From DATDRQ01 sp035291645 (GTDB lineage: Bacteria; Chloroflexota; Anaerolineae; Anaerolineales; UBA4823): a DNA stretch of 32,094 bases. Both the position numbers and the translations under genes were made by a program. Shown one piece after another: positions 17,533 to 23,966 of this stretch (positions within the stretch are counted from its first letter, which is position 1; each line of letters begins with the position of its first letter). A model generated the notes under the pieces. That model was given only the letters and a program-made list of their open reading frames with translations. It was not told where the DNA came from and did no database searches. The DNA is taken from contig DATDRQ010000220.1 in the NCBI GenBank assembly GCA_035291645.1, positions 1 to 32,094 of the forward strand, given 5' to 3'.

Positions 17533-18996
17533 TTACAGTCCTAATTGGTCCCAGATCTCATCGATCCTGGCTTTTACAGCTTGATCCATTTGAATCGCTT
17601 CGGGCCAGGCACGGGTATAACCTTCTTCAGGCAGCTTCGCAGTAGCGTCGATGCCAATTTTACCCCCAAAGGAGTGCTGGTATGAGGCATGATCCAGATG
17701 ATCGACCATACCATTCTGGTGGATGACATCCCTGGACCAATCCACATTGCCGAGCGCCTGCCAGGCGGTCTGGGAGAGATTTTGAACGTCCACCCAATCA
17801 TCCACCACCACGATTGCCTTCGCCAGGGACATCAAGCCCAGGCCCCATAAGCCGTTGATGACTTTGCGAGCGTGTCCAGGATAGCGTTTCTTGATTGAAA
17901 CCAGGACCAGATTGTGGAATACACCTTCCGCCGGCATATTCACGTCGACGATCTCCGGCAGGAACAGGCGCATTAAGGGCAGGAACAGCCTTTCGGTCGC
18001 TTTTCCCATCCACACGTCTTCCATGGGTGGTATCCCAACCACCGTGGTCGGGTAAATCGGGTTGTGGCGGTGGGTGATTGCGGAGACATGGAATACGGGG
18101 AAAAGTTCGATGGGGGTGTAATATCCGGTATGGTCCCCAAAGGGTCCTTCTGGACGCAGGTCGTTCGGATCGACGAAGCCTTCTACCACGAACTCCGCTT
18201 GAGCAGGGACTTCGACCGGTTGTGTGATGCAGTCGACAAACTCCACCGGAGCGCCCCGCAGATAACCAGCCAGGAGGTATTCATCGATGTTGGGGGGTAA
18301 GGGAGCAGAGGAACACCACATGCTGGCCGGATCCCCTCCAAGGACGATGGCTGCGGGGATGCGCTCCTTTTGGGTAGCCCGGGCGACGCGCTGGTGTTCG
18401 GCGCCGCCTTTATGGCGCTGCCAGTGGACCAACAAGGTGCGCTCGTCGACGACCTGCAGGCGGTACATACCGACGTTGCGAGCGTCGGATTGTGGGTCGC
18501 GCGTGATCACCTGCGGCAGGGTAATGAATCGCCCGGCATCCTTCGGCCAGCAATGCAGGATGGGGAGGGTGTCCAGGGAGGCCTGCTCCTGGTGGATGAC
18601 CTGCTGGACAGGCGCCTGGCGAACTTTTTTCGGCCCCAGTCCGATGGACTTGAACACGTTGAGGAAATCCTGCCCGCGCCCAAGCATTTCTCGCATGCCG
18701 CGCGGCAAGCGGGGATCGATCACCTGGCTTAATCGCTGGTTGAGCTCATCCAGGTCTTCGACGCCGAGGGCCCAGGCCATCCGTTCGTGATTTCCAAATA
18801 TATTGATCAGGACCGGGGTTTCAAACCCAGGAATATTTTCAAACAGCAGGGCTTTATTTTGCCCGGGAGGCGACTTGCTCACCCGGTCGGTGATCTCGGT
18901 GATTTCCAGATAGGGGGAGACGGGCAGGGAGATGCGCGCCAGCTGGCTGCGTTCATCGAGCAGGTTGACGAAATCGCGCAGGTTATTAAGAGTCAT
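17533..18996 (-). CDS. UbiD-family decarboxylase (menaquinone type, MqnL-like)
   Basis: At 487 residues this matches full-length prenylated-FMN-dependent decarboxylases. The cofactor and active-site parts are NVGMYRLQ (174-181, with R179) and EGPFGDHTGYY (283-293). R179, E283 and D288 fit the Arg-Glu-Glu/Asp catalytic triad spacing of UbiD and Fdc. In quinone synthesis the enzyme removes the ring carboxylate after prenylation. No UbiX-type prenyl-FMN synthase is in the window. The ATG has GGAG 4 bases upstream. It is the first gene of a long minus-strand series and has a consensus -10 box about 90 bases before its start. Together with the ubiA-like gene it argues for a quinone role over general aromatic catabolism. 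Confidence 0.92.
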   Translation of the reverse strand: MTLNNLRDFVNLLDERSQLARISLPVSPYLEITEITDRVSKSPPGQNKALLFENIPGFETPVLINIFGNHERMAWALGVEDLDELNQRLSQVIDPRLPRGMREMLGRGQDFLNVFKSIGLGPKKVRQAPVQQVIHQEQASLDTLPILHCWPKDAGRFITLPQVITRDPQSDARNVGMYRLQVVDERTLLVHWQRHKGGAEHQRVARATQKERIPAAIVLGGDPASMWCSSAPLPPNIDEYLLAGYLRGAPVEFVDCITQPVEVPAQAEFVVEGFVDPNDLRPEGPFGDHTGYYTPIELFPVFHVSAITHRHNPIYPTTVVGIPPMEDVWMGKATERLFLPLMRLFLPEIVDVNMPAEGVFHNLVLVSIKKRYPGHARKVINGLWGLGLMSLAKAIVVVDDWVDVQNLSQTAWQALGNVDWSRDVIHQNGMVDHLDHASYQHSFGGKIGIDATAKLPEEGYTRAWPEAIQMDQAVKARIDEIWDQLGL

Positions 18997-19087
18997 ATAA
19001 CTCCAGTCGGCAAAACAAATGATTAGGCCTCACGTAGTTGGCAGGAGGACACCCCCAAAATTCCCCTGGCCTGCGTAACATCGAAAG

Positions 19088-19093
19088 ATTATA
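19088..19093 (-). promoter_or_regulatory. -10 box of the ubiD-like gene
   Basis: TATAAT on the minus strand about 90 bases upstream of the ATG. The hexamer 17 bases further up (TTTCTC) is a poor -35. The leader would be roughly 85 bases long. Confidence 0.45.
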
Positions 19094-19144
19094 GCATGGG
19101 CAATTGAAACGAGAAATGCTTTCAAAACTATCAAGTGCACCGGC

Positions 19145-19173
19145 TTGACGAATGCAGGTGGCTATGCTAAATT
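19145..19173 (+). promoter_or_regulatory. Promoter of the Roadblock gene
   Basis: TTGACG (19145-19150), a 17-base spacer and TAAATT (19168-19173) form a good sigma-70 type promoter pointing at the Roadblock gene. The leader would be about 65 bases. Confidence 0.6.
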
Positions 19174-19243
19174 TGTTTCAAAATTATCAACTTTTACAAA
19201 ATCAACAAGCAATCGACCGGCAAAATTGGAAAAGGAGTATCTT

Positions 19244-19615
19244 ATGGTGATGTCACGCTCTCAACAAATGGTGGAGCGACTGCGAGATCTGCAGGCGTCT
19301 TCGCCTGATATCGAGGCTTCCGCGATCGTTAGCGTGGATGGCCTGACCATCGCCTCGGCTTTACCGCAGGGTGTGGAAGAGGACCGTGTTTCTGCGATGT
19401 CTGCGGCAATGCTTTCCCTCGGAGAGCGCATCGCCACAGAACTTGGCCGCGGGACGCTCGAACAGGTCTATATCAAAGGCGAGCAGGGGTACGTGATTCT
19501 GATGTCGGTCGGAGAAGAAGCCGTCTTAACAGCCCTGGCCCGCGATCAGGCCAAGCTCGGGTTGATCTTTCTGGATATGCGCCGGGCGATCGAAGCGCTG
19601 TCCAAGTTGATTTAA
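19244..19615 (+). CDS. Roadblock/LC7 domain protein
   Basis: A 123-residue single-domain protein. I chose the ATG at 19244 because AAAGGAG lies 6-7 bases before it; an in-frame start at 19145 overlaps the promoter. The alpha-beta Roadblock fold is suggested by ASAIVSVDGLTIASALP, then SAMSAAMLSLGERIATELG, then VYIKGEQGYVILMSVG and EAVLTALA. Bacterial relatives regulate small Ras-like GTPases of the MglA type or act as signalling scaffolds. No GTPase gene lies nearby, so its partner is unknown. It stands alone between the divergent ubiD-like gene and a co-directional glycosyltransferase gene 40 bases downstream, which appears to have its own promoter. Confidence 0.87.
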   Translation: MVMSRSQQMVERLRDLQASSPDIEASAIVSVDGLTIASALPQGVEEDRVSAMSAAMLSLGERIATELGRGTLEQVYIKGEQGYVILMSVGEEAVLTALARDQAKLGLIFLDMRRAIEALSKLI

Positions 19616-19617
19616 CT

Positions 19618-19647
19618 TTGTTCCGAACCTCCGTCCTATGGTATAAC
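19618..19647 (+). promoter_or_regulatory. Candidate promoter of the GT2 gene, leaderless spacing
   Basis: TTGTTC (19618-19623), an 18-base spacer and TATAAC (19642-19647). The -10 ends 8 bases before the GTG start of the glycosyltransferase, which lacks a Shine-Dalgarno. Confidence 0.45.
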
Positions 19648-19655
19648 TCCGGAAT

Positions 19656-20453
19656 GTGAGTTCTTCCGCGAGACCTGAGATACCAACTGGCGCAACATTG
19701 AACCTGACCGTCGTTATCCCAACCTTCAATGAGGCCGAGAACCTGCCAGGACTGATCGCGGCCTTGTTCGAGTTGCCGCGGTTGAACCTGAACGCCCTGG
19801 TCGTCGACGACGGCAGCCCAGATGGCACCGCTCAGATTGCCCGGGACCTTTCGACACAATACCCTGGTCAGATCGGTCTGATCGAGCGACCCGGGAAGCT
19901 GGGATTAGGTTCTGCCTATATCTGCGGATTCGCAGAAGCGATGCGCATGGGCGCCGAAGCGATTGCTCAGATGGACGCGGATTTCTCTCATCCTCCGGTA
20001 AAACTGGTCGAGCTGGTGGCAGCTCTAGAGCGGACCGATTTGGCGATGGGTTCGCGTTACATTCCTGGGGGGAGCGTGGATGAGCGCTGGCCTGTCTGGC
20101 GAAAAGGCCTTTCGGCGTTTGGGAACCTTTACGCCCGTACGATCTTGAGGCTGCCGGTCAGGGACGCCACCGGCGGTTTCCGAGTCTGGAGGAGGGAAAC
20201 CCTTGCCGGAATGCCCCTCAACCGGGTGCGATCGAACGGCTACGCATTTCAGGTGGAGATGGCTTATATTGCTCACCGCTTAGGGTATTCATTTAAGGAA
20301 GTACCGTTCTATTTCGCCGACCGGCGTTGGGGGAAATCGAAAATGTCCTTTGCCATCCAGGTAGAAGCCGCCCGGCGAGTGTGGGAGATGCTCATCGAAT
20401 ACCGGGACTTATCTCCGGTACACGCGCCTCGACCTAAGTCCATCCAAATCTAA
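19656..20453 (+). CDS. Polyprenol-phosphate mannosyl/glycosyltransferase, GT2 (DPM1-like)
   Basis: A 265-residue GT-A enzyme that transfers a sugar from GDP- or UDP-sugar to a polyprenyl phosphate on the inner membrane face. It shows VVIPTFNEAENLPGL (19-33), the nucleotide-binding VVDDGSPDGTAQIA (49-62) and the metal-binding QMDADFSHPP (105-114). FYFADRRWGKSKM near the end resembles the R/K-rich acceptor loop of DPM1. It has no C-terminal membrane anchor, unlike GtrB-type relatives. The start is GTG. Its last 45 bases overlap the end of the convergent rsmA gene. Family certain; sugar unknown, mannose being the usual one. Confidence 0.9.
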   Translation: MSSSARPEIPTGATLNLTVVIPTFNEAENLPGLIAALFELPRLNLNALVVDDGSPDGTAQIARDLSTQYPGQIGLIERPGKLGLGSAYICGFAEAMRMGAEAIAQMDADFSHPPVKLVELVAALERTDLAMGSRYIPGGSVDERWPVWRKGLSAFGNLYARTILRLPVRDATGGFRVWRRETLAGMPLNRVRSNGYAFQVEMAYIAHRLGYSFKEVPFYFADRRWGKSKMSFAIQVEAARRVWEMLIEYRDLSPVHAPRPKSIQI

Positions 20454-21293
20454 TTCCAGATACAGTTCTTCGAGCTTCACCCACTCGTCGAGGTGCAGGG
20501 TCTCCGCTCTACGCTGTGGGTCGATCCCGGCCTCTCGGAGCAGGGCGGCGGCCTCACCCGGTTTCAGCGCCAGGCCAGCAGCCAGGGCGTTGCGCAGCGT
20601 TTTTCGCTTCTGGCTGAAGCCGGCGCGGGCGATCTGGAACATCCTGCCCAGCTGCTCTGGTGTAAAAGGGAGTTGGGGGTACAGGTCGACCCGCACCACT
20701 GCCGAATCGACCTTAGGGACGGGGTAGAAAGCCCCGGCGGGGATGCGGGCGGCGATGCTTGGCCTTCCATAAACCTGAACCCCCAGACTGAGCAAGCTCA
20801 TCTTGCCAGGGCCGGCGATAATCCGCTCGGCTACCTCGCGCTGCACGGTCAGGACCATACGCTGGGGGCGATGGCGGGCCTCGAGCAGGTGGCGCAGCAG
20901 CGTTGAGGTGATGTTGTAAGGAATGTTGGCGACGATCAGATAGGTGGTCCTGCCCATCAGCTCGCCTGGATCTAACTTGAGGATATCCCCCTCGATCAAC
21001 TGGACATTCGGATAAGGATGAAGGACCTCTTTCAAGATCGGGATCAGGTCGGAGTCGAGTTCGACCGTCACGACAGAACGGGCGACAGGAGCCAGGTAGC
21101 GGGTTAAACTCCCCAAACCGGGTCCAATTTCGAGGATAGTCTCCTCATTTCCAATCTCCGCCGCACGGACGATGCGTTCGAGCGCGGCCGAGTCGATCAA
21201 GAAATTCTGTCCCAGGCGTTTATCCGGCCGCAATCCATGCGTGCGAAGCAGGCCGGTAATATCTAACTCGGATGGTCTCAGGGGATAATCCAT
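20409..21293 (-). CDS. rsmA: 16S rRNA dimethyladenosine transferase RsmA (KsgA)
   Basis: RsmA dimethylates two adjacent adenosines in the 3' hairpin of 16S rRNA during 30S assembly. This 294-residue protein has the expected length and motifs: the substrate-binding start RPDKRLGQNFLID, SAM motif I ILEIGPGLGSLTRYL, the acidic motif II in VTVELDSDLI, EGDILKLD, and the catalytic motif IV ANIPYNITSTLL. The start ATG lies within the last codons of the upstream G5/3D gene (16-base overlap), so translation is probably coupled; no Shine-Dalgarno is visible. The order of a G5/3D wall protein followed by rsmA recalls Bacillus yabE-rnmV-ksgA, here without rnmV. Confidence 0.95.
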   Translation of the reverse strand: MDYPLRPSELDITGLLRTHGLRPDKRLGQNFLIDSAALERIVRAAEIGNEETILEIGPGLGSLTRYLAPVARSVVTVELDSDLIPILKEVLHPYPNVQLIEGDILKLDPGELMGRTTYLIVANIPYNITSTLLRHLLEARHRPQRMVLTVQREVAERIIAGPGKMSLLSLGVQVYGRPSIAARIPAGAFYPVPKVDSAVVRVDLYPQLPFTPEQLGRMFQIARAGFSQKRKTLRNALAAGLALKPGEAAALLREAGIDPQRRAETLHLDEWVKLEELYLELDLDGLRSRRVYRR

Positions 21294-22558
21294 GGGATCG
21301 TTTCGGGCGGAGGCCACAGGAAATATACGGTCACCCACTGGTGCCAGGAGACGTAATCAAAATCGCTGTATCCCAGGTCGATCATGCGACCCTTGACCCC
21401 ACCGCCCACATCGGCGGCCAATGCGGTTCCATAACCGGGTACGTACATTTTTGTTCCAAAGGGAATGTAATTGATATCCACGGCTGCCACACCTTTCGCC
21501 AAAGGGATCCCGGTGGCGGTCCCGGTCCCCCCATTGCTGGTGTGGTTATAGGATACGGCGTACATGTTTAATGCCCGCCAGTATTTGATCTGCCCGTCTG
21601 GGGTATCGAGCGTGTACTGGACTACCTGTGTCCCGTACCCGAGGATGCGGGATTGCGGCTCCTGGGCGATGTACTCTGCCTCGACCTGGCGAGAAACCTC
21701 CGCTCCATCCTCGATTCGCACCCGGACCCGGCGGGCGGAAAGCCCATATCTGCCCTCTTCGACGACCGACTGTTGGTCGAGTTCCAGGTCGGCGACTGGC
21801 TGAGTCTCGGTCTCGAAGGGAAGCGGGGATGTCTCGACGATGACCTCCTCTGTTACGCGAACGGCCCGTATTAACCCATCCGGTGGAATTCCCGCCTCCG
21901 CTCCCGGAGAACTAAAATCCAATCCTTGAAGAGGTAACCCGGCTTCTGCCAGGGCTTCGCCTACGGTCTCGGCGGCTGAGCGTGTCTTGTGCAGACCGCT
22001 TGCGGTTCTTATGGCGATCTCTCGGGAGGGCTGCAGGGTGACATCAAGCGGCCCGACCAGGGGGGTATCCAGAGGCAGGGAGAGTTTATCTTTCGCGTTC
22101 ACGCTTACTCCGGCTTCCCACAAGGCCTGCCCCAGGGTAGTTGCGTTCGTCGAGAAGGTTTTACTGGCCGGGCCGGCGAGAAGCGTAACAAGCCGGGCGC
22201 GCTTTAATTGGAGTGCGTAAGCCTGCGCATCCGGAAGTTCTACGTCTGGAGCGATTTCATTTCCTTCGAAATAAAGGAGATCGCCCGGAAATAGAGGGAT
22301 TCCTGCCTGGAGGAGCAGGTTGGCGGGAAGTTTTCCTCGGCTGGTCAAGCGGTATGTTTTTCCATCTGCCAGGATGTTGACTTGAGCAACGTGATCCAAG
22401 GCGATCGTGGCGCCATCGCGAAGCCAATGATCCGGCGTGGGGACAAGCGAGTCTTTCTCGGCAATTAGGGAAACAAGCTTACTGCTCCAGATACCGATTG
22501 AGAGTGCTCCTGCCAAAATTAACGCAATCGATAAGATGAATGCTCTACCAGTATTCAT
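21278..22558 (-). CDS. G5 and 3D domain cell-wall protein (YabE/Rpf-like)
   Basis: The 426-residue protein has one N-terminal membrane segment (7-27) and is otherwise extracytoplasmic. Three DUF348-like ubiquitin-type repeats (about 55-95, 120-165, 180-230; for example TVGEALAEAGLPL) are followed by a G5 domain (about 235-308, ending RILGYGTQVV) and a C-terminal 3D domain (about 332-400). The 3D aspartates are in VDINYIPFGTKMYVPGYG (D361), LAADVGGG (D383) and RMIDLGYSD (D394). Such proteins are peptidoglycan hydrolases or stationary-phase muralytic factors. No Shine-Dalgarno precedes the ATG. The short upstream region has a -10-like TAGAAT and two palindromes. Confidence 0.9.
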   Translation of the reverse strand: MNTGRAFILSIALILAGALSIGIWSSKLVSLIAEKDSLVPTPDHWLRDGATIALDHVAQVNILADGKTYRLTSRGKLPANLLLQAGIPLFPGDLLYFEGNEIAPDVELPDAQAYALQLKRARLVTLLAGPASKTFSTNATTLGQALWEAGVSVNAKDKLSLPLDTPLVGPLDVTLQPSREIAIRTASGLHKTRSAAETVGEALAEAGLPLQGLDFSSPGAEAGIPPDGLIRAVRVTEEVIVETSPLPFETETQPVADLELDQQSVVEEGRYGLSARRVRVRIEDGAEVSRQVEAEYIAQEPQSRILGYGTQVVQYTLDTPDGQIKYWRALNMYAVSYNHTSNGGTGTATGIPLAKGVAAVDINYIPFGTKMYVPGYGTALAADVGGGVKGRMIDLGYSDFDYVSWHQWVTVYFLWPPPETIPWIIP

Positions 22559-22584
22559 TGTTAGTTTATTCTAACAGATCTGTT
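22559..22584 (-). promoter_or_regulatory. Palindromes over the promoter of the G5/3D gene
   Basis: TGTTAG-N6-CTAACA (22559-22576) overlaps the -10-like TAGAAT (minus strand, 22573-22568), which ends 9 bases before the ATG. A perfect 12-base palindrome, AACAGATCTGTT (22573-22584), abuts it. A repressor bound here would block transcription of the wall-hydrolase gene. Confidence 0.4.
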
Positions 22585-22634
22585 TGCATCGCAAGAATTA
22601 CCTGAGGTATGATGAGGGCGTTTATTCGAGCAGG

Positions 22635-22672
22635 ATTGTAATAGTCGATAATTATACAATATGCATTGCAAT
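22635..22672 (+). promoter_or_regulatory. ATTGTAAT and ATTGCAAT pair at the ECF sigma gene start
   Basis: ATTGTAAT (22635-22642) and ATTGCAAT (22665-22672, within the palindrome CATTGCAATG that covers the start codon) flank an AT-rich -10-like TATACAAT. The same two octamers, in the same order, recur before the Tad/Calx-beta operon at 23834 and 23852, which suggests one shared regulator. Confidence 0.45.
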
Positions 22673-23294
22673 GATTAATAATCCCGGTTACGTCAATCGA
22701 TGTAACAAAACCAGAAATTCAACGTTCAATAATGTGGATCGCCAACGCGATCTCCTGGAAAAAAATGACGCCGAGTTGCTCGAGCTGGTTAAGCATGGCG
22801 AAACAGAAGCGTTTTCCGAACTTTATATCCGGTTTGCTCCACCGATATTCCGTTTTCTCTTTTCGCACCTCGACGACCGTCTTGATGCGGAGGACTTGAC
22901 CGAAGAAGTTTTCTTACGATTATGGCGATTTCTTCCGAACTATCAAGATCAAGGAGTACCCATCCTAGCATTCCTGTTCAAGATCGCCCGGAATGCGCTG
23001 ATAGATTTTTATCGGCGATCCGGTCGATCCGGGGGGCACATGTCCATCGAAGAGAATCCTATTCCTGATTTGCAGTTCGATCCCGGGGAGTCGGCTATCG
23101 CTTCCCTGGAACACCAGGAAATCCGCCAAACGTTGAACCAGCTGCGTGAGGATTACCGTATGGTTCTGGTTCTGCGGTTCCTGAGTGGGTTGTCGCCCGA
23201 AGAAACCGGGGAAGTGATGGGGCGCACCCCGGGAGCGGTTCGCATCCTGCAACACCGGGCATTATCGGCCTTGCGTAATTTACTCGAGATTTGA
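22671..23294 (+). CDS. ECF-type RNA polymerase sigma factor
   Basis: Region 2 (promoter melting and -10 recognition) is clear in EAFSELYIRFAPPIFRF and DAEDLTEEVFLRLWRFLP. Region 4 (-35 recognition) is the helix-turn-helix LSPEETGEVMGRTPGAV followed by ILQHRALSALRNLL. Linker and C-terminus contain no extra domain. From the ATG at 22671 the protein has 207 residues; the first 30 or so are not conserved sigma sequence, so a GTG at 22734 is a possible alternative start. No Shine-Dalgarno is visible. A small anti-sigma-like gene follows within 8 bases, and a surface-fibre operon lies downstream. Autoregulation or operon control is inferred from the shared upstream palindromes. Confidence 0.88.
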   Translation: MINNPGYVNRCNKTRNSTFNNVDRQRDLLEKNDAELLELVKHGETEAFSELYIRFAPPIFRFLFSHLDDRLDAEDLTEEVFLRLWRFLPNYQDQGVPILAFLFKIARNALIDFYRRSGRSGGHMSIEENPIPDLQFDPGESAIASLEHQEIRQTLNQLREDYRMVLVLRFLSGLSPEETGEVMGRTPGAVRILQHRALSALRNLLEI

Positions 23295-23302
23295 ACACGA
23301 AT

Positions 23303-23668
23303 ATGACGATCAGCGCAATCCCTTTCCCAGAAGATTTTTATCCGGTATTACAGGACTGTCTCGAACGCTTGGGCGACGAAGAGCAGACGATAGATTCCGT
23401 CTTACTCTCTTATCCTCGTTTTCGAGATCGGTTGCGCGCGCCCTTGGAGGCTGCTGCCTGGCTGTATTCGAAGAAAATCATGCTCAACCCGAGACCGGAA
23501 TTTATCCCGACTTCTCGCATTCACCTAGTGGGATGTTTGCTTTTCGGGGAAAGGAACCCGATCGAGACCAGGAAGATCAGGGGGAGAAGGACCCGGCTGG
23601 TGATATGGAAGAATGCTGTATTTTTTTCGTTGCTCGGACCTTTTCTGGCTTCCTTGCTTGAACATTGA
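23303..23668 (+). CDS. Small anti-sigma-like protein, possibly truncated
   Basis: The 121-residue product opens with FYPVLQDCLERLGDEEQTID, then LLSYPRFRDRLRAPLEAAA. This fits the N-terminal pattern (short helical bundle, YP followed by L-R-LEAA) of Chloroflexi proteins encoded beside ECF sigma factors, which bind the sigma factor in the cytoplasm. Those usually continue through a membrane helix to a long outer domain. Here the chain ends soon after a weak hydrophobic run (NAVFFSLLGPFLASLL). I saw no continuation in other frames. The start is ATG 23303; a TTG at 23291 overlapping the sigma stop would add four residues. Function is inferred from gene position and pattern. Confidence 0.55.
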   Translation: MTISAIPFPEDFYPVLQDCLERLGDEEQTIDSVLLSYPRFRDRLRAPLEAAAWLYSKKIMLNPRPEFIPTSRIHLVGCLLFGERNPIETRKIRGRRTRLVIWKNAVFFSLLGPFLASLLEH

Positions 23669-23695
23669 CGAATATTATTTGATCACAGGTTAGCT

Positions 23696-23750
23696 GCCAG
23701 ACCATTCTCTATGCAGGTGGTTGCTGGCTCTCAAACATGACCCCTTTTTT
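23696..23750 (+). terminator. Weak terminator candidate after the sigma/anti-sigma genes
   Basis: GCCAGACCA (23696-23704) pairs with TGGT-TG-CTGGC (23718-23728) across a two-base bulge, and a run of six T ends at 23750. The gap between stem and T-run is about 16 bases, so efficiency is doubtful. Confidence 0.3.
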
Positions 23751-23819
23751 ACTGGTCAATTTCTTGGGGGAATAACTGCCCAAGGACGTATCAGCGCCCG
23801 GGATAATAAACCTCCTCTC

Positions 23820-23861
23820 TTTACGTAAATTTTATTGTAATAACTATATTTATTGCAATAA
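23820..23861. promoter_or_regulatory. Cluster of three AT-rich palindromes before the Tad/Calx-beta operon
   Basis: Three palindromes stand in a row: TTTACGTAAA (23820-23829, perfect), TTATTGTAATAA (23832-23843, arms of five around GT) and TTATTGCAATAA (23850-23861, perfect). The last two start 18 bases apart, close to two helical turns. They lie 20 to 60 bases upstream of the -35 element, a position suited to an activator. Confidence 0.5.
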
Positions 23862-23880
23862 TGAAAGGTAACAGTTCGGT

Positions 23881-23910
23881 TTGGGATGCGTTAGCCTTAA
23901 TGCATATAAT
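23881..23910 (+). promoter_or_regulatory. Promoter of the Tad/Calx-beta operon
   Basis: TTGGGA (23881-23886), an 18-base spacer and a consensus TATAAT (23905-23910). The leader to the chosen start would be about 50 bases. Confidence 0.5.
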
Positions 23911-23966
23911 GATTCCCAGACCGGCATTGCCCTTTCTACCAGGTGGATGCTTTGGATGAGCAAAGA

